The notes beneath the pieces were generated by a model. It was not told the origin of the DNA, did no database searches, and saw only the letters and a list, made by a program, of their open reading frames with translations. 64,000 bases of DNA, from contig NZ_JACYWE010000005.1 in assembly GCF_014841105.1 (NCBI RefSeq), positions 220,694 to 284,693 on the forward strand, read 5' to 3'. This DNA is from Lolliginicoccus lacisalsi (GTDB taxonomy: Bacteria; Actinomycetota; Actinomycetes; Mycobacteriales; Mycobacteriaceae). Position numbers and translations under genes: made by a program. Shown here piece by piece: positions 44,585 to 53,823 of the stretch (the first letter of the stretch is position 1; the number at the start of each line of letters is the position of its first letter).

Positions 44585-45147
44585 ACCACCTAGCCAAGCG
44601 AGCACTGGCGATGCCAATCATCTCGGCCGCCCTGGCCGTGAGCGGATGCGGAGAAGCGATGAACAATCCCTACAACCATTCTGAACAAGAGGTTGCCCAC
44701 GCCGCCGCGACGCTGCGTGGCCTTCCCGCCCTTGAGGAGACCGAGGCCCAGATCGTAGCCGTTGTCGCCAAGATCAAAGCCGCCGCCTCCAGGATCAACG
44801 CTGGGCTGCAGTGGGAGGAAGCACGTCCGCGGCGCGCGGGCGGCTGCGGCGGAGCGTTCGCCAATACTGATGGCTCCAGCGTCACAATGGCGGTGTGGGT
44901 CTCGGATACTCCCATCCCTGACAACGATTGGCCGGCGATCCTGCGAGCCGCGCGCGATATCGCCGCAGGATCCGGCATCACCGGAATCGCGGTGCGCGCT
45001 GACAAGCCCGGTCACCACGATGTCGTTCTCACCGGGGAAGCCGGTACCAGGATCGCCCTTGGCACCAAGCTCGCGGCCAGCATCAGCAGCGAGACTGGCT
45101 GCCGGTACACCGCGCAGGACATGCCCACCGGCATCGCGAAGGGCTGA
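44581..45147 (+). CDS. LppA-like lipoprotein
   Basis: A 188-residue lipoprotein: signal peptide with lipobox AVSGC (Cys about residue 23), NNPYNHSEQEVAHAAATL, then LEETEAQIVAVVAKIKAAAS and later cysteines in GGCGGAF and ETGCRY. It resembles the LppA family found next to DUF1023 hydrolases. The ATGA overlap with the hydrolase shows coupling. It may protect the producer from the hydrolase or help export it; both are inference. Confidence 0.7.
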   Translation: MNHLAKRALAMPIISAALAVSGCGEAMNNPYNHSEQEVAHAAATLRGLPALEETEAQIVAVVAKIKAAASRINAGLQWEEARPRRAGGCGGAFANTDGSSVTMAVWVSDTPIPDNDWPAILRAARDIAAGSGITGIAVRADKPGHHDVVLTGEAGTRIALGTKLAASISSETGCRYTAQDMPTGIAKG

Positions 45148-45215
45148 GCACTCCCCTGCCGGTGCGTGGTGCGCGACGCCCCAACCCAGCCCGCCTACCA
45201 GCCCAACCCAGCCGC

Positions 45216-45274
45216 GCGAGTGTGCGAAATACGTCAGCCTTCCTCGCGATCGGTGTCGCTTTTCGCACTCTCGC
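45216..45274. repeat. Hairpin element family C, copy 2 (59 bp)
   Basis: Stem 45216-45228 with 45262-45274, one mismatch in 13. Same length and orientation as copy 1 and sharing roughly two thirds of bases, including CGTCAGC next to the left arm. It overlaps the last 41 bp of the downstream hydrolase gene. Confidence 0.75.
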
Positions 45275-46280
45275 CGACATCGGCCCCCGACCCGCCCCCG
45301 GCGCCGGAACGAGCACCCGACCCGGCGCCGACACCGTCACCCGAGCCCGAGCCCGAGCCCCAGCCGGGAACCGGGTCGACGGTGCTGAAGTCGTCGCGGG
45401 TGCGGGCGAAGTGCGCTTCCTGGTAGAGGCCAGATTCCTTGCGTTCCAGGGCTTCGGCGAGGAGCTCGGCGAGGGTGGAGCGCATGTGCGCCCACATGTG
45501 CCCGTGGTTGCGGACGACCGTGATGGAGGTGCTACCTGGGTGGCGGATGTTGCGGCGCAGGACGGCGTCGATGTGGTCGGAGTAACTGGTGAGGGCGTCG
45601 TGCACGCCGATGATGTCGTGCCAGGTGGTGCCGGGGTGGAGGGTGTCGGGGAGCTCGTGGAGGGACTTGCGCTGCATGATCATGGAGCGGCGGATCTTGC
45701 TGAGGGGGTCCATGGTGGGCGCGGGGTGCTCGTGGTCGTGGGGGTCGAAGTCTCCGACGATGGTCTCGACGGCGTCGCGGACGATGGGTCCTTCGCGGCG
45801 GAGCATATGGAGGGCACGCCAGGCGTGGCGGTGCAGGCCGTCCAGGGTTCCTACGGAGGAGAGCGTGACGAGGTGGTCGGCGTGGTCCGCGAGGGATTCG
45901 GCTACGGAGTAGGCGACGATGCCGCCCCATGACATCCCGGCGACGTGGAGGCTGCCGGGGTGGGTGCGCGCGAGGGCGTGGGCGTGGCTGTCGGCGAACC
46001 TGCGGCGGTCGGTGCGGCGGTGGACGTGGTCGGCCATGGGCGCGATGATCGGGCGATCGAGGTGGCGCGCGTAGGACCAGAGGTACCGCTGGCCGAGGGT
46101 GGTGTTGGGGGTCGATCCGAACCCGTTGTAGATCACGACGGGCTGCACGTGCTCGAATCTCCTGTTGAGGAGGTAGAAGCGGAACTTGTCGCCGGTGGTC
46201 CGGTCTGTGGCGACCTGGTATTGGGTGATCTCGTCGCGAAAGGTGTGATAGGCCGCACCGAGGAGGTCCGCTTCGTCCAT
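45234..46280 (-). CDS. Alpha/beta hydrolase with Ser/Gly-rich tail
   Basis: A 348-residue protein with nucleophile motif HVAGMSWGGIVAYSVAE (GxSxG), PVVIYNGFGSTPNTTLG as oxyanion region, and a final His in VVRNHGHMWAH. The tail, after WGSGSGSGDGVG, is low complexity, and its last dozen residues are encoded by the family C hairpin. Intracellular; substrate unknown. Confidence 0.8.
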   Translation of the reverse strand: MDEADLLGAAYHTFRDEITQYQVATDRTTGDKFRFYLLNRRFEHVQPVVIYNGFGSTPNTTLGQRYLWSYARHLDRPIIAPMADHVHRRTDRRRFADSHAHALARTHPGSLHVAGMSWGGIVAYSVAESLADHADHLVTLSSVGTLDGLHRHAWRALHMLRREGPIVRDAVETIVGDFDPHDHEHPAPTMDPLSKIRRSMIMQRKSLHELPDTLHPGTTWHDIIGVHDALTSYSDHIDAVLRRNIRHPGSTSITVVRNHGHMWAHMRSTLAELLAEALERKESGLYQEAHFARTRDDFSTVDPVPGWGSGSGSGDGVGAGSGARSGAGGGSGADVGESAKSDTDREEG

Positions 46281-46525
46281 GTGTCCATTATCGTGGGTTG
46301 GCGAGCCACGGCCACTCGACCGCGGTGGTCCTCGGCCCGCAGGGGGATGTCCGGGTATCGCGATACAGTGCCAGGCCGGTGCTGCCAGTAGCGTGGGGGC
46401 CTGCCTGGCTGCATGCTTGGACTTAAAGGTTCCAGGGCCATTTGGCCAGCAAGCTCCACGCTACCCCGGCGTGCCGGGCATGGCAGCACGTTTGACGCAG
46501 CAGGAAACGGTCAGGAGTTCACGGC

Positions 46526-47329
46526 ATGGACGTTCTCGTCATCATGGTGTTCCTCGCGATCATCGCGGGCGCCTCGTGGTGGGCGTGGCAGCAGGCTCGT
46601 TCGCGGGCCTTGCCGTCGGTGGCTCGCGGCGCGATGGCCAATCTGGTGCGCGGTGCCGAGGCTCGCTTGCCCGAGGAGCCTCTGGATGCGCTCATCCATC
46701 GGATCGGTGAGCAGATCCTGCGCAAGTCGGAGCGCACGCTGAGCACTCGTGTGCTTCCCGAGAGCGTGGTGCTGATCGTGGCGCCCGAGCTGGCGAGCAG
46801 GATCACGAGGAATTGGGATTCGTTCACTGATGATCTTGCCAATTATGTGCTGTCATCGGCGGCCGATGAGGACTATGTCACTGGTGATGTGCGGTTCACC
46901 CTGGCGGAGAACGAGCGGTTCCATCGGCGTCGTGTCGATACCGTCCTGAACTCCGCCGCCACGCCTGCCGGTGCCCGGGTGCGGCGCTCCTCCCCACGCC
47001 CCTCCGGGGACGTCACCCAGGTCGTGGGGCGGGCGCAGTGGCTGATCGAGCCGCCATCGGGCAAGGCGGTCCCGCTCGCGGAGGGCCGCTCGTGGAAGGT
47101 CGGGGCCGGCGGCACGTGCGACATCATCATCAACGAGCCAATCGTCAGCCGCGAGCATGCCAGCATCACCGCGAAGGGCGACTCGCTGACCATCACTGAC
47201 TTGTCGAGCACCAACGGGACGTGGCACGACAAGAAGAAGCTCGACCGCCCCCTCACGATCACCAAGGACACCACTATCGATCTGGCCGGGCGCGTCCCCG
47301 TTCGCTTCGTCCACCTCGCGGCGCTGTAG
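46526..47329 (+). CDS. FhaA-like protein with N-terminal TM and C-terminal FHA domain
   Basis: A 267-residue protein: TM helix VLVIMVFLAIIAGASWWAW, a DUF3662/FhaA-N-like region (PEEPLDALIHRIGEQILRKS, LSTRVLPESVVLIVAPELAS), then an FHA domain at about 165-265 with REHASITA and SSTNGTWHD, the phosphothreonine-binding loops. In Mycobacteriales FHA proteins link Ser/Thr kinases to wall-synthesis enzymes, which fits the downstream SEDS-PBP fusion. AGGAG at 46513-46517 gives good spacing. Confidence 0.85.
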   Translation: MDVLVIMVFLAIIAGASWWAWQQARSRALPSVARGAMANLVRGAEARLPEEPLDALIHRIGEQILRKSERTLSTRVLPESVVLIVAPELASRITRNWDSFTDDLANYVLSSAADEDYVTGDVRFTLAENERFHRRRVDTVLNSAATPAGARVRRSSPRPSGDVTQVVGRAQWLIEPPSGKAVPLAEGRSWKVGAGGTCDIIINEPIVSREHASITAKGDSLTITDLSSTNGTWHDKKKLDRPLTITKDTTIDLAGRVPVRFVHLAAL

Positions 47330-47339
47330 CGGGCCGGGA

Positions 47340-47750
47340 ATGATCAACAACTTCCTGGCCCACGCGGCCGTCCTGATCATCGCGCTGCCCCTACTCGCGC
47401 ACGTGATCCTGCGGGAGCGCCCCCCGAAGGAGGTCGCGCGATCGGCGGGGGGTGCCGCCGCGGCAGGCGCCGGGCGGGCGAGCGGCTCGAAGGCCCCGCC
47501 GTCGAGCACGAGAGCGGCCGCGGGCGGCAAGGGCCGGCGCGCGAGCAACGAGGAAGCCGGTTCGCGATCGCTGGCCACCCGCATGCTAGGCCTCAAAGCG
47601 GCGGGCAACAGTCCTTCTGGGCCGAAGCAGCCGGAGGGCAAGCCGGCCGAGCGCAAGAGCCCCGCTGGCAAGCCCCCGAAGCCCGGGAAGCCTGGGAGCA
47701 AGCCCGATGCCAGGAAGGGCCGTGGCGGCACCACGGGGCGGGCACGATGA
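47340..47750 (+). CDS. Small single-TM basic protein
   Basis: A 136-residue protein with one N-terminal TM (FLAHAAVLIIALPLLAHVIL) and a long, basic, Ala/Gly/Pro/Lys-rich tail. It lies 10 bp after the FHA gene and overlaps the SEDS-PBP gene by ATGA. No family recognised. Position suggests a scaffold or regulator of the wall complex. Confidence 0.7.
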   Translation: MINNFLAHAAVLIIALPLLAHVILRERPPKEVARSAGGAAAAGAGRASGSKAPPSSTRAAAGGKGRRASNEEAGSRSLATRMLGLKAAGNSPSGPKQPEGKPAERKSPAGKPPKPGKPGSKPDARKGRGGTTGRAR

Positions 47751-50413
47751 CCCCCACCACCACTGAGGGTGCTGGCGCATCCACTGGCCGACGCTGGACC
47801 TGGCACGAATCGCCGGTCGCCTCGACGTCCACCCGCGAGTGGCGGATGGCGCTGCTCGTGGCGGCCTCGAGCGGCCTGCTGGTGCTCACCGCGCTGGGCA
47901 GGCTCGGCTGGCCGCTGGGGCAGGGCATCCTCCTGCTCATCGCGGCCATCGTGGCACCGCTGCTGCTGACGGTAGCGGTGCGCGCGGCAATAGGGCCGCA
48001 GGTGTCGCTGGCGATGCCGTGGGCGGCGTGGTTCCTCACCTGCCTGGGCCTGGTCACCGGGTTCCGGCTGGCGCCGGGCAGCTTCATCACCACCATGCTG
48101 TGGCTCGGGCTGGCGATCCTGGCGTTCGTCGTCTCAGCTCTGTTCACTAGTCGCTGGCATCCGCGCGTGTCGCGGCTCCACGCCACGCTGATCGCTGTCC
48201 TCGGCCTGGCGCTCATGGCTCTGCCGCTGGTGCCGTCCCTGGCCTACACCGTGGGCGAGGTTCGGGCCTGGATCCAGCTCGGCCCGTTCACCGCGCAGCC
48301 CGTCGAGTTCGCGCGCCCGCTCATCGTGATCTCCGTGGCACTGCTGGCGCTGTCCACGGCATCGTCGTTTCGCAAGGCCACCAAGCAGACCATCGCGATC
48401 ACCGCGGTGCCGCTCTTCGCGGCGGGGCTGCTCGCGCTGTACCTCGACGATCTGGGCCCGGCGCTGGCGATCTTCGCCGGCGGTGCCACGATCATCACCC
48501 TGTGCCTGCCCAAGATGCGCTACGCCCTGTGGCTGGCTGGGGCGGGAGCTGTGCTGCTCGGGCTGGTGTACCTCGTGTCGGGGAAGGTGCGCGACCGCGT
48601 CTCCGAGATCTGGGAGCCTGTTCTCCCCGATGGCAGCATCCGGCAGAACGGCATGGCGCAGATGGCCCTGTCGCGCGGGGGCTGGTTCGGCAGCGGCTTC
48701 AACCGTGGCAATCCCACCGTTGTGCCGGTGGTGGAGAGCGACTATGTGCTCGCCGGCATCGGCGAGGAGCGCGGCTTCGTCACTCTCCTGGTGATCGTTG
48801 CGCTGTTCCTGGTGATCAGCCTCGCCGGGTGGTATTCGGCGCTGCGTGCCCGCACGCTGGCGATGCGGTTGATCACCGCCGGGCTGACGGCGATGTTCAG
48901 CATCCAGGCGGCCTATGTGATCCTCGGCAATCTTGGCGTGGTGCCCATGACGGGAATGGTGACGCCGTTCCTGTCGAAGGGGGGCAGCGCGCTGATCGGC
49001 ATGTGGTTCACCCTCGGGCTGATCGCGGGTGCTGGATCGCGGGCCGTCAATCTCAATGCGCCCCGCAGCGAGCAGGATCTCACCCGGCGCATCGCGCGCG
49101 TGACCCCGGGCATTCCCGCGTTCTGGGTGCTTGTCGTCGCGGGCACCGTAGTTGCCACAGCAGTGGTCGATCCGCTGCCTGCCTCGCGGTTCGGCAGCTT
49201 CGTGCCAATCGACAAGCGCAGTGACCTCCTCGCCCGTGATGGCCAGGTGCTAGCGAGCACCACCCATGATGCGGGCGGGACGAGCCGGACGGTGTATCGC
49301 GTTGCGGGCCTGGCCGATGACAATCGACGCCTGATCACGGTCGTGGACAATCGCATCCAGGAGTGGCCGAACTGCGGCAGCTGGTGGCGGCTGATGCTCG
49401 ACCTCGATTGCCCGCCGCAGCCAGCTGTCTCGTCGTTGTCGCCGACGGTGCAGGCCGCCGCGCGCGACGCGCTCGGTGGCATGCCCGGTGATGTGGTCGT
49501 TCTCGATACCGCGACGAGCTCGGTGCTCGCGGCGTACTCGACGCCCGACCCGTCAGGGCGCTGGAGCAATGGTCATCCGGCACTGTCGGCGGATTCCGCG
49601 CCCGGTTCCACCTACAAGATCATCACTGCGGCAGCGGTGCTCGATGCCGGGCTGGACGGACGGACCGAGATCCGATCCGAGTACACCCCTCCGGGCGGCT
49701 TCGGCTCGGTGACCAACCATGACCGGGGCCCGTCCGGCGGAACGCTGGAGGAGGCGCTGGCCGAATCCTCCAACACAGCGTTCGCGGAGCTCGCCATCGA
49801 TATCGGTGCCGATCAGGTCCGTGACATGACCGCCGCGATGAGCGGCTGGGACAACGACGGCTCCACGTTCGCCAGCAGGCCGGTCGCCCTCGGTGACCTC
49901 GGTGACCCCGACGCGATCGCCCGCACCGGGTTCGGCCAGCAGGACGTGCGCGCCACCCCGCTCGCGATGGCGCACGCGGCAGCGATCGTGGCCAGCGGCG
50001 GCACGAGCAGCCCGCCCCGCGCGATCATCGGCGCATGCCGGGGCGATCGGTTTGCCCCCACCGATGCGCCGGCCCGCGAGCGTGTCATCGAGCCCGAGGC
50101 CGCTCAGCGCATCCGCGACGGCATGGAGCTGTCGATCAGCAGCGGCAACGTTCCAGCGCTGTCCGGGCTCACCGCGGACATCGCAGCCAAGACTGGCACC
50201 GCCGAGAACAGCGACGGCTTGTACGACGGCTGGATCGTCGCTATTGCCCCCGTGGAGGGCAGCAACATCGTCGTCGCGGTGCGTGTTCTCGCGGATGCTG
50301 CGACCGGCACGGACCGTGGTGGCGCGAGCAGTGCCGGGCCGGTCGCTTCCGCTGTGCTGCGCGCCGCGATCGCCGACCGCGGCGCGGGCAACAATCCCTG
50401 TGCCAGCAACTAG
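47747..50413 (+). CDS. SEDS glycosyltransferase-transpeptidase (RodA/FtsW-PBP) fusion
   Basis: An uninterrupted 888-residue frame joining both halves of a peptidoglycan synthase. Residues about 30-445: multi-TM SEDS domain with SDYVLAGIGEERGF (catalytic Asp332) and PFLSKGGSALI. Residues about 450-885: one TM (AFWVLVVAGTVVATAVV), then a class B PBP-like domain with SxxK at S621-K624 (PGSTYK), SSN at 674-676 and KTGT at 815-818. Separate rodA and pbpA genes are the rule in Mycobacteriales; here the pair is one polypeptide. It is coupled (ATGA) to the small TM gene and the FHA gene. Penicillin-sensitive activity expected from the motifs. Confidence 0.9.
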   Translation: MTPTTTEGAGASTGRRWTWHESPVASTSTREWRMALLVAASSGLLVLTALGRLGWPLGQGILLLIAAIVAPLLLTVAVRAAIGPQVSLAMPWAAWFLTCLGLVTGFRLAPGSFITTMLWLGLAILAFVVSALFTSRWHPRVSRLHATLIAVLGLALMALPLVPSLAYTVGEVRAWIQLGPFTAQPVEFARPLIVISVALLALSTASSFRKATKQTIAITAVPLFAAGLLALYLDDLGPALAIFAGGATIITLCLPKMRYALWLAGAGAVLLGLVYLVSGKVRDRVSEIWEPVLPDGSIRQNGMAQMALSRGGWFGSGFNRGNPTVVPVVESDYVLAGIGEERGFVTLLVIVALFLVISLAGWYSALRARTLAMRLITAGLTAMFSIQAAYVILGNLGVVPMTGMVTPFLSKGGSALIGMWFTLGLIAGAGSRAVNLNAPRSEQDLTRRIARVTPGIPAFWVLVVAGTVVATAVVDPLPASRFGSFVPIDKRSDLLARDGQVLASTTHDAGGTSRTVYRVAGLADDNRRLITVVDNRIQEWPNCGSWWRLMLDLDCPPQPAVSSLSPTVQAAARDALGGMPGDVVVLDTATSSVLAAYSTPDPSGRWSNGHPALSADSAPGSTYKIITAAAVLDAGLDGRTEIRSEYTPPGGFGSVTNHDRGPSGGTLEEALAESSNTAFAELAIDIGADQVRDMTAAMSGWDNDGSTFASRPVALGDLGDPDAIARTGFGQQDVRATPLAMAHAAAIVASGGTSSPPRAIIGACRGDRFAPTDAPARERVIEPEAAQRIRDGMELSISSGNVPALSGLTADIAAKTGTAENSDGLYDGWIVAIAPVEGSNIVVAVRVLADAATGTDRGGASSAGPVASAVLRAAIADRGAGNNPCASN

Positions 50414-50427
50414 CTTGGGGCACGGGG

Positions 50428-51309
50428 TCAATCGCTGGAGCGTTCCTCCAATCCGCCGAGGGTTATGACGTACTCGCTGGTGTCCTCGTCGAAGTCAACG
50501 GAGTAGGTGGTGGGGAAGTATCCGTCGCGGGTGAACGCCTCGGGCTGCGGGATGTCCTGCTCCAGGGAGGGCTTGCCGAGCAGCCATTCGCGGGTGATCA
50601 TCGGCTCGACGAAGGTGAACTCGCCATCCCAGCTGCCCATGACGAGCGTGGATTCGAACACGTACTCGCCGGGGACGAGCTCGTCGGCGCTATCGAGCCA
50701 ATGCACGCCCATGTTCGGCACGCCCTGCATCTCGACCGGAGGCTCCGGCGGCACCATGTAGCCCTCAGGCATGTAGGGCTCGTCGGGCAGGTTGGCAGCC
50801 TTGGCGCCGAACTCTGGGTCGGTGGGCACGATATCGGCAACGTCGGTCTCGTCCACCATGTAGAAGTGCATGTCGAAGTGCGGCTTGTCGAAAAGGCCAG
50901 GAGGCTCATGGCCGCTGCTCGCCCAGTCGAGGGACACATGGTTGAACATGGTGGATCCGGCGCTCTCGGGCAGCTCGAGCAGCCACACCGTCGGGGGCGC
51001 GTCCGGTTCATCAGGCAATCCCTCGAGGGCACCCTCGGTGAGCCGGATTCCGACCTCGCGGGGGTTGTCCTCGGCGTCAACGGTGACGAAGGTGCTGGCC
51101 TCTCCCTCACCGACCGCGACAACAGGCCCGCGATCGACGGCTGCGCCCGGTAGCTCGGCGGCAGCGGTGGTCGTGGTTGCGCCCGGCGTGGTCGCGGTGG
51201 TTCCCTCAGCGCTGTCCTCGCCGTCGTCGTTGCCGCACCCGGCGGCAAGCACAGCAAGGGTGATGGCGGTTGCGGCGAGAGCCCGCCCGCCCAGCACGGT
51301 TGTTCTCAT
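50428..51309 (-). CDS. Lipoprotein with a DUF5602-like domain
   Basis: A 293-residue lipoprotein: MRTTVLGGRALAATAITLAV then lipobox LAAGC, a Thr/Ala-rich linker, and a beta-rich domain containing MFNHVSLDWASSGHEPPGLF and HFDMHFYMVD, whose His/Asp/His cluster could bind a metal. Later PPEPPVEMQGVPNMGVHWLD follows. GAAGGA precedes ATG 51309. Function unknown. Convergent with the SEDS-PBP gene, 14-bp gap. Confidence 0.75.
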   Translation of the reverse strand: MRTTVLGGRALAATAITLAVLAAGCGNDDGEDSAEGTTATTPGATTTTAAAELPGAAVDRGPVVAVGEGEASTFVTVDAEDNPREVGIRLTEGALEGLPDEPDAPPTVWLLELPESAGSTMFNHVSLDWASSGHEPPGLFDKPHFDMHFYMVDETDVADIVPTDPEFGAKAANLPDEPYMPEGYMVPPEPPVEMQGVPNMGVHWLDSADELVPGEYVFESTLVMGSWDGEFTFVEPMITREWLLGKPSLEQDIPQPEAFTRDGYFPTTYSVDFDEDTSEYVITLGGLEERSSD

Positions 51310-51432
51310 GGTGATGGTCCTTCTGTACGGTGCGCGGCCCCGGAATGGTCGTGCTAGCACAATCAATTCTGCGCGCCCCGAGCGTGATCCGGGAGGTTTT
51401 CCCGAGCGAGTTTCGGGGGCGAGTTTCGGGGG

Positions 51433-51915
51433 CTAGCTTCCGGGCTGGCTCGCCTCGCCGACCCGCCGGCGCTGCAACCACCAGGCCAGGGCCGCGGCAA
51501 GGACGAGCAGCAGTGCGATGGCCAGCGGCGGCGAGTAGGTGAACGCGCGCCACCAGGCAGTGAGAATGGCGATGCCGCCCAGCGAGTAGATCGCGGCCCA
51601 CGCCGCGCATCCGGCGAGCATGGCGATCAGGTAGCGGATGAATCGCATGCGGGTGGCCCCGGCCGTGGCGTTGACCGCGGTCTGCAGGCCGATGGTGAAG
51701 AAGGATGCGGTGACCGCGGGCGGGCCGTAGCGATCAATGATGGCGCGCGACCGCTCGAGGCGGGGCTCGATGCGGGCGCCGAGCCTCGTGCGGTAGAGCC
51801 CGGCGCCAAGCAGCCTGCCCAGCCAATAGGTGGCCTGGGCGCGGAGGAAGACGATGCCGAACAGGGCGAGATAGACAATGAAGAAGGGGTGCCCGGCGAG
51901 GGAGCTGTATTCCAT
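51433..51915 (-). CDS. VTT/DedA-like membrane protein
   Basis: A 160-residue membrane protein with four hydrophobic segments. The VTT-type core is visible: AIIDRYGPPAVTASFFTIGL, then ATAGATRMRFIRYLIAMLAG and AAWAAIYSLGG. DedA family members are lipid scramblases or carrier-lipid transporters. It is shorter than the usual 200 residues, so the N-terminal part is reduced. Basic C-terminal tail. Confidence 0.7.
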   Translation of the reverse strand: MEYSSLAGHPFFIVYLALFGIVFLRAQATYWLGRLLGAGLYRTRLGARIEPRLERSRAIIDRYGPPAVTASFFTIGLQTAVNATAGATRMRFIRYLIAMLAGCAAWAAIYSLGGIAILTAWWRAFTYSPPLAIALLLVLAAALAWWLQRRRVGEASQPGS

Positions 51916-52086
51916 GGGCTCCTCCCCCTGGTCAGTCCGTGGCCCTTGGTCGTCCCGATACTAGTGCGCGCCGTCGCTGAACGGGGATCGTCGATCACGT
52001 GCCGTGGGGCCTGCCGGTACCGGGCGGGCGGGTTCGGCCACTGATAGCGTCGAGCGCAGGGTTTGCTGCTGGGCGAGGGAGGGTGC

Positions 52087-53823
52087 ATGCGTCGAGGTCT
52101 GGCTGTCCGCGCGATGGTCGTAACAGCTGTGGGGCTGCTCGCGCTGATGGGAAGCGGCGGGGCGGCCGCTCAATCGTCGGCCGAGGATTTTGTGTTCGAT
52201 GGCGTCGAGGCGGTGTATCTGCTCGAGCGCGATGACGAGGGCCGCGCGCTCATGCGCGTCACCGAGACGTTGACCGCGGTGTTCCCCGACCGCGACCAGA
52301 ACAAGGGCATCGTGCGGGGATTGCCGCGCAAGCATGACGGCCATCCGCTGGGCACCGAGGTGGAATCGGTGACGCGCAACGGCGAGCCGGAACCGATCTA
52401 TTCGGAGTCCAGCGAGGGCGACGAGCTGCTGGTCGCCACGGGCACCGATGACTTCCTGCGGGGCGAGCAGGTCTTCTCGATCGAGTACCGGATGCGCGAT
52501 GTGATCGATGATGCCGACGGCGCGCAGGAATGGTACTGGGATGTGCTTCCCGCCGGGTCGGCGCAGCCATATGGGCCGGTCACGGTGACGCTGGAGCTCT
52601 CGCCGGAGGTGGCTGGGCTGTTCGACGGCCGGGCGCGCTGCCTGGAGGGCGCGGAGGGCTCGACGCGCGAGTGCGAGGCGAGCATCGAGGACGACGAGGT
52701 GCGCTTCACCTCAACGCGACCGCTGGGCGAGGGCGAGGGCATGACCGTAGTGGCGGGCTTCGCGGCAGGCGCCTTCGAGCCCTACACCGAGGGCGCGCTC
52801 GGGGTTATCGCCTCTGCCTTGTCGGGTGCTGCTGCGTTGCTCGCGGCAGGCGCGATGGCGCTCGCTATCCGGATCCGGGCCACGGTCGGGCGGTCCGCCC
52901 CCAGGGGCCGGGAGATCACTGCCTCGTACTCGGTGCCGCAGGGGTTGTCCATCCTGCGCATGGCCGCGATCCATGGTCACACGATGGATGCGCGGGCGGT
53001 CCCGGCGCAGATCGTGGATCTCGCCATCCGCGGCAAGATCCGCCTTGTCGAGGTCGAGAGCGGCGGGAGCCACAAGTATCGGGCGGAGCTGATGGATCCG
53101 ACGGGGCTGGACGGGGACGAGCAGGAACTCGTGGATGCGCTCTTCCCGACGGGCAACACCGTCCACGAGCTCAGCGAGCCCAGCTCGAGCACCACGAGCG
53201 CGATCGCAGCGCTGCGCCGCCGGATCAAGGAGGAGATCATCACCGACGGCTACCGCCGGAGGGTGCCGGTGCCGCGGGGCGTCGTCGCCGGGGGCGCGGT
53301 CGCGGTCGCCGGCGCGGTGGCAGCGTTCATCGCCCTGGCGATGCTGGGGCCGGATTGGCGGATCGCTGTGGCCATCGGCGCCTTGGTCGTGGCCATTCCG
53401 GCCATCGTGCTGGCGTTCGATATCCGGCCCCTCACCGAGAAGGGCCGGGCCGTGGCTGACCAGCTCGATGCCACCGCGAAGTACTTCGATGCTGCGGGAA
53501 CCACCCGCACCAGTTCGCACGGCACGGGTGACCTGCCCGGGAGCGAGTCCCCGGTCATCGAGTTCCACGAGCGCGCCCTGCCGCACGCCATGCTGTGCGG
53601 GGCGGGCAAGGACTGGGTGGAGCGGTTGTCCGAGAAGTACGAGGCCGAGGGAGCTGCGCCGTACTGGTTCATCGGGCCCCGCCCATTCAGCCCCGTGGTG
53701 TTCATCGCCATGCAGGGCGGAATCGGATCGACCGGGGCGCAAGTCGCCGGCGGTTCGGCGGGCGGGTTCAGCGGCGGCTCGGTCGGCGGGGGCGGGGGCG
53801 GCGGCTCGGTCGGCGGTCGCTAG
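52087..53823 (+). CDS. DUF2207 family membrane protein
   Basis: A 578-residue exported membrane protein: signal peptide MRRGLAVRAMVVTAVGLLAL, an extracellular beta domain (RVTETLTAVFPDRDQNKGIV, GEQVFSIEYRMRDVIDDADG), TM (IASALSGAAALLAAGAMALA), a soluble region, two further TMs, and a Gly/Ser-rich end GGSVGGGGGGGSVGGR. GGGAGGG precedes ATG 52087. Function unknown; its 3' end overlaps the condensation-like gene tail to tail by 4 bp. Confidence 0.85.
   Translation: MRRGLAVRAMVVTAVGLLALMGSGGAAAQSSAEDFVFDGVEAVYLLERDDEGRALMRVTETLTAVFPDRDQNKGIVRGLPRKHDGHPLGTEVESVTRNGEPEPIYSESSEGDELLVATGTDDFLRGEQVFSIEYRMRDVIDDADGAQEWYWDVLPAGSAQPYGPVTVTLELSPEVAGLFDGRARCLEGAEGSTRECEASIEDDEVRFTSTRPLGEGEGMTVVAGFAAGAFEPYTEGALGVIASALSGAAALLAAGAMALAIRIRATVGRSAPRGREITASYSVPQGLSILRMAAIHGHTMDARAVPAQIVDLAIRGKIRLVEVESGGSHKYRAELMDPTGLDGDEQELVDALFPTGNTVHELSEPSSSTTSAIAALRRRIKEEIITDGYRRRVPVPRGVVAGGAVAVAGAVAAFIALAMLGPDWRIAVAIGALVVAIPAIVLAFDIRPLTEKGRAVADQLDATAKYFDAAGTTRTSSHGTGDLPGSESPVIEFHERALPHAMLCGAGKDWVERLSEKYEAEGAAPYWFIGPRPFSPVVFIAMQGGIGSTGAQVAGGSAGGFSGGSVGGGGGGGSVGGR

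Noticed and set aside
42458..45274. Phage or plasmid attachment sites
   Set aside because: No integrase or tRNA gene is in the window and the elements are themselves hairpins; the cassette idea is kept as a finding only.
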